A stretch of 13,646 nt of DNA from Proteobacteria bacterium UBA6921 (lineage in GTDB: Bacteria > Pseudomonadota > Gammaproteobacteria > SG8-11), in assembly GCA_002450895.1 (NCBI GenBank), contig DKAR01000082.1:385-14030 (forward strand), in the 5' to 3' direction. The notes under the pieces were generated by a model. That model was not told the origin of the DNA and ran no database searches. It saw only the letters and a list, made by a program, of their open reading frames with translations. Made by a program: the position numbers and the translations under genes. Shown here one piece after another: positions 8,001 through 13,646 of this stretch. Each line of letters opens with the position of its first letter. Within the stretch, counting starts at the first letter, position 1.

Positions 8001-8482
8001 GCGTGGCGATTCACCGACTGCTTGAACTGCTTTCAGTCAACAAGGCCGTTTCCGTGGAAACGCTGCGGCGTGCCATTGAATCGGCTCTGCATCGAGACAT
8101 CGATCCAACTGAACTCATAACGTGGAAGGAGGAAGCATTAAATGTGCTGAGCGCTCCCCATCTGCAGGACTATTTCGATACGCAGCGATTCATACGCGCT
8201 CGAAATGAGGCCCCACTGTCATACATCGACAATTATAGTATTGTCCACGGCGTGGTGGATCGAATCGTCGAAAGAGAAGATGAAGTTGTCGTGATCGATT
8301 ACAAAACACATCGTGTTACATCAGAGAGCGTGGCTAAGGCGATTTCAAGTCAATTCGCCAGTCAACTCGGCTGGTATACAAACGCGGCGAAACTGCTTTG
8401 GCCACACAAGGCGATACGAACTTGTCTCGTGTTTACCGCCTTACCTGTCGCAGTGGACATCAGCCCGTCACTAAAGTCGTGA
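5078..8482 (+). CDS. AddA-like UvrD/REP helicase with C-terminal RecB-type nuclease
   Basis: This 1134-residue protein is a full-length superfamily 1A helicase fused to a nuclease. Visible helicase motifs are Walker A ASAGTGKT (18–25), motif Ia TFTRKAAAEM (49–58), Walker B LLIDEFQDT (392–400), motif III VGDEKQSIYQFRRAD (429–443), motif V VRVMTIHAAKGLE (784–796) and motif VI LLYVAMTRAKQMLF (862–875). The C-terminal PD-(D/E)XK nuclease shows His979 (GVAIHRLLELL), Asp1061 (GVVDRI) and Asp1074-Tyr1075-Lys1076 (VIDYKTH). It should unwind and degrade DNA from double-strand ends, with the AddB-like protein as partner, to prepare recombination. TTG 5078 is the first possible start because TGA 5069–5071 is in frame upstream. 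GAGG at 5064–5067 is its ribosome-binding site. The N-terminus before Walker A is short for the family, which makes an upstream extension through the A7 run worth considering. Confidence 0.9.
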   Translation: MKKILDAARPGLNAAVAASAGTGKTWLLVTRLLRLLLAGARPDGILAVTFTRKAAAEMHSRLLERLQVMASCSESDLLQELNRIDVTPSPKTLSTCRRLHEQLLRSGRTPRTTTFHAFCQDLLKRFPIEADITPGFELVESTRSIESEALQAIYADATLNPDSPLAAALESLYSRFGHTTAESIVRSFLTYRSEWWAFTFGRENSTQYACDLLRSQLEIGNDGVPYDDFLVRHGSALLEFSELLTRHPTKTNLEDAEDLRNTLTSEHSAEIKIQRVTPAFLTKENKPRARKQSKAQAGNMGPAAEERLLDLHESLSSKLLALQDIERAHDTFELSRSWFTAGTFLINAYQRIKEERRLLDFADLEWRTYVLLAENDYSAWVQYKLDQRINHLLIDEFQDTNPIQWQMILPLLNELASGDPENARSIFLVGDEKQSIYQFRRADPRLFQVAREWLKDQLQAQTHTLNSSRRSAHAVVDVVNAVFQQSALRDVVRDFPIHETHLGTLWGHVEILPLAQPDSQNDTPTPVHVGLRNPLRQPRIARPTTIHDIEATVVAGKIQELIAKGTVIATTGGNRPLRYSDILLLVRNRTNVSAFENALRNAHIPYDGAARGTLLQSREITDLVTLLEVLTTPFNNLALATILRSPVFNCSDEHLSMLALHNDQGTWAQRLAELAPELPKTNPLHRANEWISRWTSAAGMLPVHDLLDRIYSEGQVVDRYLAAAPAHLHASIGRNLEQFIDLALELDSGRYPSLGRFISSVRAAQQGLTDGPDADSAASAGDGVRVMTIHAAKGLESPVVFLVDAASSSQKSDSTNVYLVWEPAEKRPRNFFISRSKNGLDPLARSLAAKIDSRHEQEDLNLLYVAMTRAKQMLFISGSSTKPPGDRSWYQLVCRGMAELPGQDDRRSYSSGTLPMQTAISDLPPTSSPEFSLDPMLTRPVPASTTLGEIKPSRTDGSNGESRPDEVDIAGTERGVAIHRLLELLSVNKAVSVETLRRAIESALHRDIDPTELITWKEEALNVLSAPHLQDYFDTQRFIRARNEAPLSYIDNYSIVHGVVDRIVEREDEVVVIDYKTHRVTSESVAKAISSQFASQLGWYTNAAKLLWPHKAIRTCLVFTALPVAVDISPSLKS

Positions 8483-8516
8483 TTAAGCCGCGCCAGTTTG
8501 TTCGATTTTCAGCAGC

Positions 8517-9260
8517 CTAATTTTGCGCGACCGGGGCGGATTTTTCGTTCTCGAGAATTTGCACCAGCTGACCCGCGTTAACATAGCCCGGCACGACGTG
8601 ACCGTTTGGAAAAACCATTGTCGGGGTGCCTGAAACACCAATGGAAAGGCCTGCGGCCATGTGCTTGTCAATCGGGTGATCACACTTCTTTTCCTCAACC
8701 GCACCACCCAATTTGGCGTTCGTCAGCGCCGTCTTTCGATCTTTTGCGCACCAGACGCCAATGGCCTTGTAATACGAAGGCGTGTCTTTGCCGGAACGAG
8801 GAAACGCGGCGTACCGGATCTTGATTCCTTTATCCATGTAACTGCGAATCTCGCTGTGCAGTTTTCGGCAGTAACCGCAGTCAATGTCGGTAAAGACCGT
8901 CACCGTGTATTTCACGTCCTTCGGCTCGAATACCACCATCGTTGATTCGTCGATCGCGTCGACAATCTTTTTTCTGCTCTCGGATTTGCGATCATCAGTC
9001 AGGTTGCGTCGCGTCTGCAGGTCATACAGATTTCCGTCCAACAACAATTTTCCGTCAGCTGAAACGTAGAAGACCTGGGCGCCCATCACTACTTCATAGA
9101 ATCCAGGGATCGGCGCAGGCGTTACGGATTCGGGAGACCCGTCCGGTATGGCGCGCTGTACTGCCTGTTTCACCGTCGCAATTTCCGAAGCGGAGTCGGC
9201 CAAAGCGGCACTGGAAACCACGGAACAAGCAACTAAAAACAAACCCCGCAACTGATGCAT
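8517..9260 (-). CDS. dsbC: Periplasmic thiol:disulfide interchange protein DsbC
   Basis: From ATG 9260 this is a 247-residue protein. Residues 1–21 form a signal peptide (MHQLR, then a hydrophobic stretch, cut after ALA-21). Then comes a DsbC/G N-terminal dimerisation domain (about 22–90) and a thioredoxin-like domain with active site CGYC at 128–131 in the context FTDIDCGYCRKLH. The cis-proline is Pro213 (SGTPTMVFPNG). Cys171 and Cys193 correspond to the second, structural disulfide of DsbC. It isomerises wrong disulfides in the periplasm and is kept reduced by DsbD. ATG 9260 is preferred over an in-frame ATG at 9344 because GAGGT lies 6 bases upstream and the signal peptide starts there; the longer form would put 28 polar residues in front. 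The gene follows xerD by 154 bases and converges on the helicase gene, with 34 bases between stops and no obvious shared terminator. Confidence 0.95.
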   Translation of the reverse strand: MHQLRGLFLVACSVVSSAALADSASEIATVKQAVQRAIPDGSPESVTPAPIPGFYEVVMGAQVFYVSADGKLLLDGNLYDLQTRRNLTDDRKSESRKKIVDAIDESTMVVFEPKDVKYTVTVFTDIDCGYCRKLHSEIRSYMDKGIKIRYAAFPRSGKDTPSYYKAIGVWCAKDRKTALTNAKLGGAVEEKKCDHPIDKHMAAGLSIGVSGTPTMVFPNGHVVPGYVNAGQLVQILENEKSAPVAQN

Positions 9261-9342
9261 TTTGTTACCTCTGGATGGACTCGACGACAGGATATTAGTC
9301 CCCGTCCGTGACCCGATTGTTTCACGGAACCGCGTGTTTTTC

Positions 9343-9354
9343 ATGTGATCACAT
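9343..9354. promoter_or_regulatory. 12-base perfect palindrome between xerD and dsbC
   Basis: ATGTGATCACAT is a perfect 12-base palindrome about 82 bases before the dsbC start. Closer to dsbC there is an inverted repeat CCGTGA/TCACGG (9306–9311 and 9322–9327, 10-base spacer) and, on the minus strand, TAATAT (9297–9292), a possible -10. The palindrome could be an operator, but no regulator can be named, and a chance palindrome is possible. Confidence 0.2.
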
Positions 9355-9414
9355 CATCATCCCGATCGTGTTTCTGGATGGATGGACCGTTTTTTGGCGA
9401 TTACAGTCGCGACT

Positions 9415-10353
9415 TTAGCCTCGGGGGTGGTGATGCTCGTGGAATTCCTTAAGGCGCTCCCTGGCAATGTAGGTATAGATCTGCGTTGTCGACAGGTCAC
9501 TGTGCCCAAGCAGCATCTGTACTACACGCAAATCCGCGCCATTGTTCAGCAGGTGGGTCGCAAACGAATGTCTTAGGGTGTGCGGCGACAGGGCCTTATC
9601 AATCTGTGCACTGGCCGCGTAACGCTTGATGAGATACCAGAACGCCTGGCGAGTCATTGATTGGCCTCGCCGGGTTGTAAACAGCGACTCCGATCCGCGA
9701 CGACGGGTCAGCTGCTTACGGCTTTCTGCCAAGTAGCGCTGGAGCCAGCGAATAGACTCTTCGTTCAGTGGCACCAACCGCTCTTTTCCGCCCTTACCTA
9801 CCAGTCGGACGACTCCCTGTTGAAGATTTACCTGGGAAACACGAAGGGTCACCAGTTCGGAAACCCGCAGTCCGCTCGCATACAGCAACTCAAGCATCGT
9901 GCGATCCCGCAAACCAAGAACTTCGGATGTCTTTGGTGCGTCGAGCAGGGCTTCAACCTCTTCTTCGGTCAAAGCCTTGGGAAGAGCACGCCCCAGTTTG
10001 GGTGCTTCAATTCGTTGGCTCGGATCTTCCTTTAACCGCCCCTCTCGCACCAGGTACTGGTAGAAACGGCGAATACTCGAAAGCAATCGCGCCGATGATC
10101 GGGGTCGTGCACCGCCTCTGGTTCGCTCTGCCAAATACGCCAAAAGGTGACCGCGATTGGCGCGATCAAGATGAAGAACATTTTGCGTTGCCAGCCATTT
10201 CGCCAACCCCACCAAGTCTGCGCGATACGCCGAAATGGTGTTTTCGCTCAATCCACGTTCTGTCCACAAGTGGTCAAGGAACGCTTCAATAGCCAGCGAC
10301 TCTGCCTCACGCAGTGGCGTATCGGGTTTTGTATTTGGCGCTTTGGGTTTCAT
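9415..10353 (-). CDS. xerD: Tyrosine recombinase XerD
   Basis: This 312-residue site-specific recombinase resolves chromosome dimers at dif together with XerC. The N-terminal SAM-like core-binding domain (about 17–105) begins with IEAFLDHLWTERGLSENTIS. The catalytic domain has Arg163 (ASGLRVSEL), Lys187 (GKGGKER), His258 and Arg261 (SPHTLRHSFATH), His284 (LLGHSDLSTT) and nucleophile Tyr293 (QIYTY). MLLGHSDLSTTQIYT and the HHPRG end are characteristic of XerD rather than XerC. It is slightly longer than the usual 298 residues because of a polar N-terminal lead of about 14 residues. The ATG at 10353 lies 47 bases inside the 3' end of ogt and has no clear ribosome-binding site, so translation may be coupled to ogt. 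No better downstream start is visible. The following gene is dsbC, a neighbour pair common in gammaproteobacteria. Confidence 0.96.
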   Translation of the reverse strand: MKPKAPNTKPDTPLREAESLAIEAFLDHLWTERGLSENTISAYRADLVGLAKWLATQNVLHLDRANRGHLLAYLAERTRGGARPRSSARLLSSIRRFYQYLVREGRLKEDPSQRIEAPKLGRALPKALTEEEVEALLDAPKTSEVLGLRDRTMLELLYASGLRVSELVTLRVSQVNLQQGVVRLVGKGGKERLVPLNEESIRWLQRYLAESRKQLTRRRGSESLFTTRRGQSMTRQAFWYLIKRYAASAQIDKALSPHTLRHSFATHLLNNGADLRVVQMLLGHSDLSTTQIYTYIARERLKEFHEHHHPRG

Positions 10354-10816
10354 GATTCAGCAACCACTGCTTTATGTTTAGTTCGGGTCCTTCGACTGCG
10401 CCGGAAAATCCGCCCAATCCAAATCGGGAAACTATTCGATGGCAAGGCACAATGACGGGGAAAGGATTGGCACGGCATGCACCGCCTATGGCGCGGGCAC
10501 TGGACCCAAGGGTACGCGCAAGCTCCCCGTAACTTTTCGTTTCGCCTGGATCCATTTCGGAAAGGGCATTCCAGACGCGCTGTTGAAAGGCAGTCCCGCT
10601 CGCCGCCAACGGGAGATCAAAACGCGCTGTCGGGTTCAAAAAATATTCCCTTATCTGACTAATCGCGCGAGCAAGAAGGGGACTGCTCTTGGCCGTGGCG
10701 GATTTCGGCCCACCCAAGTCACGGACGAAATCGATTCCCAGCAAATGCGTCGAGCTGGCGCGAACTTCCAGTGACCATCCTGCAACTGGCATCGATATTC
10801 GGGCGGAATTTTCCAC
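10307..10816 (-). CDS. ogt: Methylated-DNA–[protein]-cysteine S-methyltransferase
   Basis: This 169-residue protein is a suicide DNA repair protein that moves the alkyl group from O6-alkylguanine to its own cysteine. The acceptor Cys125 lies in the PCHR motif (124–127) with the family context NPFPVIVPCHRIV. Upstream, GTAFQQRVWNAL, SYGELA and the Arg of SSARAIG fit the DNA-binding helix-turn-helix with its flipping tyrosine and arginine finger. FSGAVEGPELNIKQWLLNHE is the typical C-terminal part. Length matches stand-alone Ogt proteins and there is no Ada N-terminal domain. The GTG at 10816 is chosen because GAGGGAG lies 6 bases upstream; the in-frame ATG at 10792 has no such site. On the minus strand TATGAT (10866–10861) is a possible -10 between the rplS terminator and this gene, with a weak -35. 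Its last 47 bases overlap xerD. Confidence 0.93.
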   Translation of the reverse strand: MENSARISMPVAGWSLEVRASSTHLLGIDFVRDLGGPKSATAKSSPLLARAISQIREYFLNPTARFDLPLAASGTAFQQRVWNALSEMDPGETKSYGELARTLGSSARAIGGACRANPFPVIVPCHRIVSRFGLGGFSGAVEGPELNIKQWLLNHETQSAKYKTRYATA

Positions 10817-10894
10817 CGTGCGCTCCCTCTTCCCTTTGTCGTTCTACTTTCCGGAAGGGAATCATAACCCAATCTTAAGCTGGCTTCGACGCCA

Positions 10895-10939
10895 GAAAAG
10901 AAACAAAAGCCGCCGCGATCCCGCAGTATCGCGACGGCT
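10895..10939 (-). terminator. Rho-independent terminator after rplS
   Basis: On the minus strand a GC-rich stem-loop has outer arms CCGT-side 10938–10935 and 10912–10909 (GCCG/CGGC) and inner arms ATCGCG 10928–10933 with CGCGAT 10914–10919, with one mismatch between them and an eight-base loop. A T-rich tract, CTTTTGTTTCTTTTC when followed onward, covers about 10909–10895. It lies 20 bases after the rplS stop codon and closes the rpsP–rimM–trmD–rplS operon, separating it from ogt. Confidence 0.85.
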
Positions 10940-10959
10940 ATTGTTTGAATCGAAAAATC

Positions 10960-11328
10960 TTAGGCTTCGGAAGAACCAGCGCCGGTAAGCTTTTCCTTGA
11001 TGCGCGCGGACTTGCCAGAGCGATCGCGCAGATAGTAAAGCTTGGCGCGGCGAGTGTCGCCACGGCGCTTGACTTCAATGGACTGTACCGACGGGCTGTA
11101 GGTCTGGAACACGCGCTCGACGCCTTCGCCATGCGAAATCTTGCGCACAGTGAAAGAGGAGTTCATGCCGCGGTTTCTTTTCGCAATCACGACGCCTTCG
11201 AATGACTGCAGGCGTTCGCGGTCGCCTTCCTTGACCTTGGATTGCACGACGACGGTATCGCCAGTGTCGAATGCCGGCACTTCACGCGTCATCTGCTCTT
11301 TTTCAATCTCATCGATAATGTTGCTCAT
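10960..11328 (-). CDS. rplS: 50S ribosomal protein L19
   Basis: From ATG 11328 this is a 122-residue protein beginning [13 protein letters not shown]. It contains the family-defining [32 protein letters not shown] and [19 protein letters not shown] stretches. L19 sits at the 30S–50S interface. An in-frame TTG at 11346 would add six residues, but GGAG lies 6 bases before the ATG and the MSNII start is conserved in the family, so the ATG is preferred. A short C-terminal tail (LTGAGSSEA) extends a little beyond the usual end. It is the last gene of the ribosomal/tRNA-modification operon, 30 bases after trmD, and is followed by a strong terminator. Confidence 0.97.
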   Translation of the reverse strand: MSNIIDEIEKEQMTREVPAFDTGDTVVVQSKVKEGDRERLQSFEGVVIAKRNRGMNSSFTVRKISHGEGVERVFQTYSPSVQSIEVKRRGDTRRAKLYYLRDRSGKSARIKEKLTGAGSSEA

Positions 11329-11358
11329 CACACACGCTCCGCTCAATCAAACCTGATT

Positions 11359-12096
11359 TCAGTCTTTCTGTTCCGCAACGTACTCGGCCAGCAATACGTT
11401 GTCCTCTTTGCTCAGTTGCAGCGCCGCGATCAGGTCGGGTCGCCGCTGCCGGGTTCGTCCCAGCGCCTGTTTTCTGCGCCATCGCGCAATCTCGCGATGG
11501 TTGCCGCTCAACAACACCGGCGGCACACGCTGGCCTTCAAACTCCTCCGGCCGCGTGTAGTGCGGGCAATCCAGCAGTCCCACACTGAATGAATCTTCCT
11601 GTGCCGAGTTCTCATCGCCCAGCACGCCCGGCAACAACCGGGTCATCGCATCGATGACCACCATCGCAGCCAGCTCACCGCCGCTGATGACGTAGTCGCC
11701 GATCGACCACTCTTCGTCGACGTCCAGTTCAATGAACCGTTCGTCGATGCCCTCGTAACGCCCGGCCAGCAGGATGACCTGCGCTGCCGCGCTGTGAGAC
11801 TGTACGAGTCCCTGGTCAACTTTCCGCCCCTGGGGGGACAGATAAATCACCGGCCCCTGGTTGCCCGCCGTACGCGCCGCTGAAATCGCATCGCGCAGCG
11901 GTTGGATCATCATGACCATGCCCGGTCCGCCGCCGTAGGGCCGATCGTCCACCGACTTGTAAGGGTCGGTCGCAAAATCACGCGGATTCCAGGTCCGCAG
12001 TTCCACAATGCCGCGCTCGATTGCGCGCCCGGTGATGCCGTAGTCGCGAATCGCCGCGAACATCTCCGGAAAGATCGTGACGATGTCGATTCGCAT
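11359..12096 (-). CDS. trmD: tRNA (guanine-37-N1)-methyltransferase TrmD
   Basis: This 245-residue SPOUT-class enzyme uses SAM to make m1G37 in tRNAs, which prevents +1 frameshifting. Visible family motifs are [13 protein letters not shown] at the start, [15 protein letters not shown] (about 49–63), YLSPQGRK (85–92), the trefoil-knot SAM site GRYEGIDER (112–120), [16 protein letters not shown] (130–145), and [19 protein letters not shown] and LLSGNH near the C-terminal domain. ATG 12096 gives the conserved N-terminus and has GAGG about 10 bases upstream. An in-frame TTG at 12138, whose bases overlap the rimM stop, would add 14 residues ([14 protein letters not shown]) unlike other TrmD proteins. 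The gene lies 38 bases after rimM and 30 before rplS in the operon. Confidence 0.97.
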   Translation of the reverse strand: MRIDIVTIFPEMFAAIRDYGITGRAIERGIVELRTWNPRDFATDPYKSVDDRPYGGGPGMVMMIQPLRDAISAARTAGNQGPVIYLSPQGRKVDQGLVQSHSAAAQVILLAGRYEGIDERFIELDVDEEWSIGDYVISGGELAAMVVIDAMTRLLPGVLGDENSAQEDSFSVGLLDCPHYTRPEEFEGQRVPPVLLSGNHREIARWRRKQALGRTRQRRPDLIAALQLSKEDNVLLAEYVAEQKD

Positions 12097-12134
12097 GCGT
12101 CGCTGCCCTCGCTCCGTCTGCGTTTCGCCGCCGC

Positions 12135-12665
12135 TCAAAAATCCGGGTCCCAGTCCACGACCATGCGACGCGCGCCAAGGTCGATGTCCTGAATCACCTG
12201 CTTGCGAATGAACGGAATCAAACGTTCCCGATCACCCTTCACCACCAATACATCGTTGGCGCCGGTCTCGAATAATTCGGTGACATGCCCAAGGTCGACG
12301 CCCTGCGAGGTCACCACGTTCATTCCGACCAAATCCGCCCAGTAGTATTCACCTTGAGCCGGCTCTGGCAGCTGCGACCGTTCAACACTCACGGTCGCAT
12401 TCAACAGCGCAGCGGCCTGGTCGCGATCCGTGCAATGCTCCAGCTGCGCGACGATACCGGCGCCGTGGGCACGGCCGTCCAGAACCTTCCGCACTTCCTG
12501 TGCGCCGCCGTGTTCCAAAATCCACGGCGTGTAATCCAGAATGCCTTCACGCGGATCGGTGTAAGAAATCACCTTGACCCATCCGCGCACTCCGAACACA
12601 CCCGCGATTTTGCCGACCACCACACGGGCCGGGTCGCGATCTTCTACTGGCTCGGAGTTCGTCAC
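12135..12665 (-). CDS. rimM: Ribosome maturation factor RimM
   Basis: This 176-residue protein binds S19 and assists maturation of the 30S head. The N-terminal RimM domain (about 15–100) contains [18 protein letters not shown] and DYTPW. The C-terminal PRC-barrel (about 100–176) starts with [14 protein letters not shown] and includes [18 protein letters not shown] and the ending MVVDWDPDF, all typical. GTG 12665 is the first possible start after an in-frame TAA upstream and gives an N-terminal lead of normal length. Its ribosome-binding site is weak, so translation may depend on coupling to rpsP, whose stop is 36 bases upstream. Confidence 0.96.
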   Translation of the reverse strand: MTNSEPVEDRDPARVVVGKIAGVFGVRGWVKVISYTDPREGILDYTPWILEHGGAQEVRKVLDGRAHGAGIVAQLEHCTDRDQAAALLNATVSVERSQLPEPAQGEYYWADLVGMNVVTSQGVDLGHVTELFETGANDVLVVKGDRERLIPFIRKQVIQDIDLGARRMVVDWDPDF

Positions 12666-12701
12666 GCCGGCACCCGTGCCGTCGTTCGTACTGACAGCAA
12701 G

Positions 12702-12953
12702 TTAGGCCGCAGCCTTCTGCTGATCCTTCACCAGTTTCGCAACGCGATCCGACGTCTGGGCGCCTTTGGAAACCCAGTAGTTCAGGCGCTCAGAATTGAT
12801 CTGCAAGCGAACTTCGTGCTCACGAGCCATGGGGTTGTAATACCCGATGCGCTCAATGAAGCGTCCATCTCGCGGATTACGGCTATCCGTCACAACCAAG
12901 GTGTAAAACGGCCGGCCTTTTCCGCCGCCGCGCGATAAGCGAATCGTTACCAT
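12702..12953 (-). CDS. rpsP: 30S ribosomal protein S16
   Basis: This 83-residue protein is of normal length for S16. It begins [17 protein letters not shown] and continues [22 protein letters not shown], both strongly conserved. It is a primary binder in 30S assembly. The ATG at 12953 has GAGG about 10 bases upstream. It is the first gene of the rpsP–rimM–trmD–rplS operon and lies 114 bases downstream of ffh, a spacing with room for its own promoter. Confidence 0.97.
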   Translation of the reverse strand: MVTIRLSRGGGKGRPFYTLVVTDSRNPRDGRFIERIGYYNPMAREHEVRLQINSERLNYWVSKGAQTSDRVAKLVKDQQKAAA

Positions 12954-12989
12954 CCGAAATCGTCCTCAAAATCCAGTCAATAAAGCCCC

Positions 12990-13009
12990 GCCAACCCGAC
13001 CGGGCTGGC
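12990..13009 (-). other. GC-rich stem-loop in the ffh–rpsP gap
   Basis: On the minus strand GCCAGCCCGGTCGGGTTGGC folds as an almost perfect hairpin (eight pairs including one G·U). A second small stem GGCC-tttgc-GGCC (13019–13007) precedes and partly overlaps it. The hairpin is followed by GGGGCTTTATT, a weak T-tract. It may be a leaky ffh terminator or, if transcription starts at the putative promoter near 13024, a leader hairpin of the rpsP message. Confidence 0.4.
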
Positions 13010-13023
13010 CGCAAAGGCCGGGT

Positions 13024-13053
13024 ATTTTACGTAATTTCTTTTTAAAAGAGAAA
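13024..13053 (-). promoter_or_regulatory. Weak promoter candidate for the rpsP operon
   Basis: On the minus strand TAAAAT (13029–13024) is a reasonable -10 in an A/T-rich stretch, with a poor -35 (TTTCTC at 13053–13048, spacing 18). Transcription would start about 65 bases before the rpsP ATG and place the GC-rich hairpin in the leader. The placement is suggestive only. Confidence 0.25.
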
Positions 13054-13067
13054 CACTGGTTTGCGGG

Positions 13068-13646
13068 TTAAAACGACATCCCCGGCGGCATGCGCCCCTT
13101 CATGCCCCGCATCATCCGGGCAAGCCCCCCTTTGCCCATCTTTTTCATCATTTTTTGCATTTGGGTGAACTGCTTAAGCAATTTGTTGACGTCCTGAACC
13201 TGGGTTCCGGACCCATTGGCGATACGGCGCCGACGGGACCCGTTGATGATGTCGGGGTGGCGGCGCTCCTGGTAGGTCATGGAGGTAATAATGGCCTCCA
13301 GGCGCTTTAGTTCCTTGTCATTGAACTGGCTTTTCGCCGCCTCAGGCACCTGGCTCATGCCCGGTAATTTATCCAGCATGCTGGCGATTCCGCCCATCGA
13401 GCGCATCTGCACCAACTGCTCGCGAAAGTCTTCGAGATTGAAGCCCTTGCCCTTGTGCATCTTTTGCACAAGCTTTTCGGCTTGCTGCTTGTCGACGCTG
13501 CGCTCGACTTGCTCCACAAGGCTAAGCACATCGCCCATGCCAAGGATTCGCGATGCAATGCGATCCGGATAAAACGGCTCGAGGGCCGTGGTCTTCTCGC
13601 CGACACCGATAAATTTGATCGGCTTGCCGGTGATGTGGCGCACCGA
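13068..13646 (-). CDS. ffh: Signal recognition particle protein Ffh, C-terminal part (partial)
   Basis: The frame runs in from the right edge (192 residues visible) and stops at 13068. It covers the end of the GTPase NG domain (RHITGKPIKFIGVGEKTTALEPF) and the complete methionine-rich M domain. The M domain has GFNLEDFREQL, the finger-loop region rich in Met and Gly, and the 4.5S RNA-binding helix-turn-helix around RRHPDIINGSRRRRIANGSG. A basic Met-rich tail (QMQKMMKKMGKGG to PPGMSF) ends the protein. Ffh with 4.5S RNA targets inner-membrane proteins to FtsY and the translocon. The GTPase motifs G1–G4 lie outside the window. The protein certainly continues past the right edge: a GTG codon near the edge is internal valine, not a start. 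Confidence 0.97.
   Translation of the reverse strand, partial: SVRHITGKPIKFIGVGEKTTALEPFYPDRIASRILGMGDVLSLVEQVERSVDKQQAEKLVQKMHKGKGFNLEDFREQLVQMRSMGGIASMLDKLPGMSQVPEAAKSQFNDKELKRLEAIITSMTYQERRHPDIINGSRRRRIANGSGTQVQDVNKLLKQFTQMQKMMKKMGKGGLARMMRGMKGRMPPGMSF

Noticed and set aside
8483..8516. Bidirectional terminator between the helicase and dsbC stops
   Set aside because: The 34 bases show no stem of useful length.
9225..9260. Lipobox-like LVAC (residues 9–12) in the DsbC signal peptide
   Set aside because: The hydrophobic stretch before the cysteine is too short for a lipoprotein signal, and an ordinary ALA cleavage site follows at residue 21.
8517..9344. Longer DsbC start at ATG 9344
   Set aside because: It adds 28 mostly polar residues before the signal peptide and lacks the clear GAGGT site found before ATG 9260.
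9343..9354. CRP-like site (TGTGA...TCACA) before dsbC
   Set aside because: The two half sites TGTGA and TCACA abut directly with no six-base spacer, so the spacing does not fit CRP.
12097..12138. TTG start for TrmD overlapping the rimM stop
   Set aside because: It would add 14 residues not seen in the family; ATG 12096 gives the conserved [13 protein letters not shown] start.

Overview
The window looks like chromosomal DNA of a gammaproteobacterium. The block on the minus strand from the right edge, ffh–rpsP–rimM–trmD–rplS followed by xerD and dsbC, is an arrangement familiar from that class. The protein sequences of XerD (ending HHPRG), RplS, TrmD, RimM and Ffh also read as gammaproteobacterial. 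The species cannot be named from the sequence. I see no insertion sequence, CRISPR array, tRNA or rRNA gene.

Left half, plus strand (1–8482): the tail of an EAL-domain protein (cyclic-di-GMP phosphodiesterase family), then a methyltransferase with an N-terminal Trm112-like zinc-binding segment, then a 7Fe-8S ferredoxin (fdxA). Six bases after fdxA begins a 964-residue AddB-like PD-(D/E)XK nuclease, with four cysteines placed as in iron–sulfur nucleases. After a 416-base gap comes a 1134-residue AddA-like UvrD helicase/nuclease. The two large proteins probably form a RecBCD/AddAB-type double-strand-break end-processing complex.

The 416-base gap (4662–5077) is the least ordinary part of the window. 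On the minus strand it shows an extended -10 promoter-like sequence, four consecutive inverted repeats, five GGA motifs (four of them ANGGA) and a terminal stem capped by a UUCG tetraloop. Together these suggest a small RNA of about 140 nt, possibly of the CsrA/RsmA-sequestering type. The plus strand of the same gap ends in a 33-codon leader ORF with a good ribosome-binding site. This ORF overlaps the TTG start of the helicase across a run of seven A.

Right half, minus strand (8517–13646): reading in the direction of transcription, the C-terminal part of ffh, then rpsP, rimM, trmD and rplS, closed by a clear Rho-independent terminator at about 10895–10939. Then come ogt (O6-alkylguanine DNA alkyltransferase), xerD (overlapping ogt by 47 bases) and dsbC, which converges on the helicase gene with 34 bases between the two stops. 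Apart from one internal terminator, a few palindromes and the ogt/xerD overlap, this half is ordinary housekeeping sequence.
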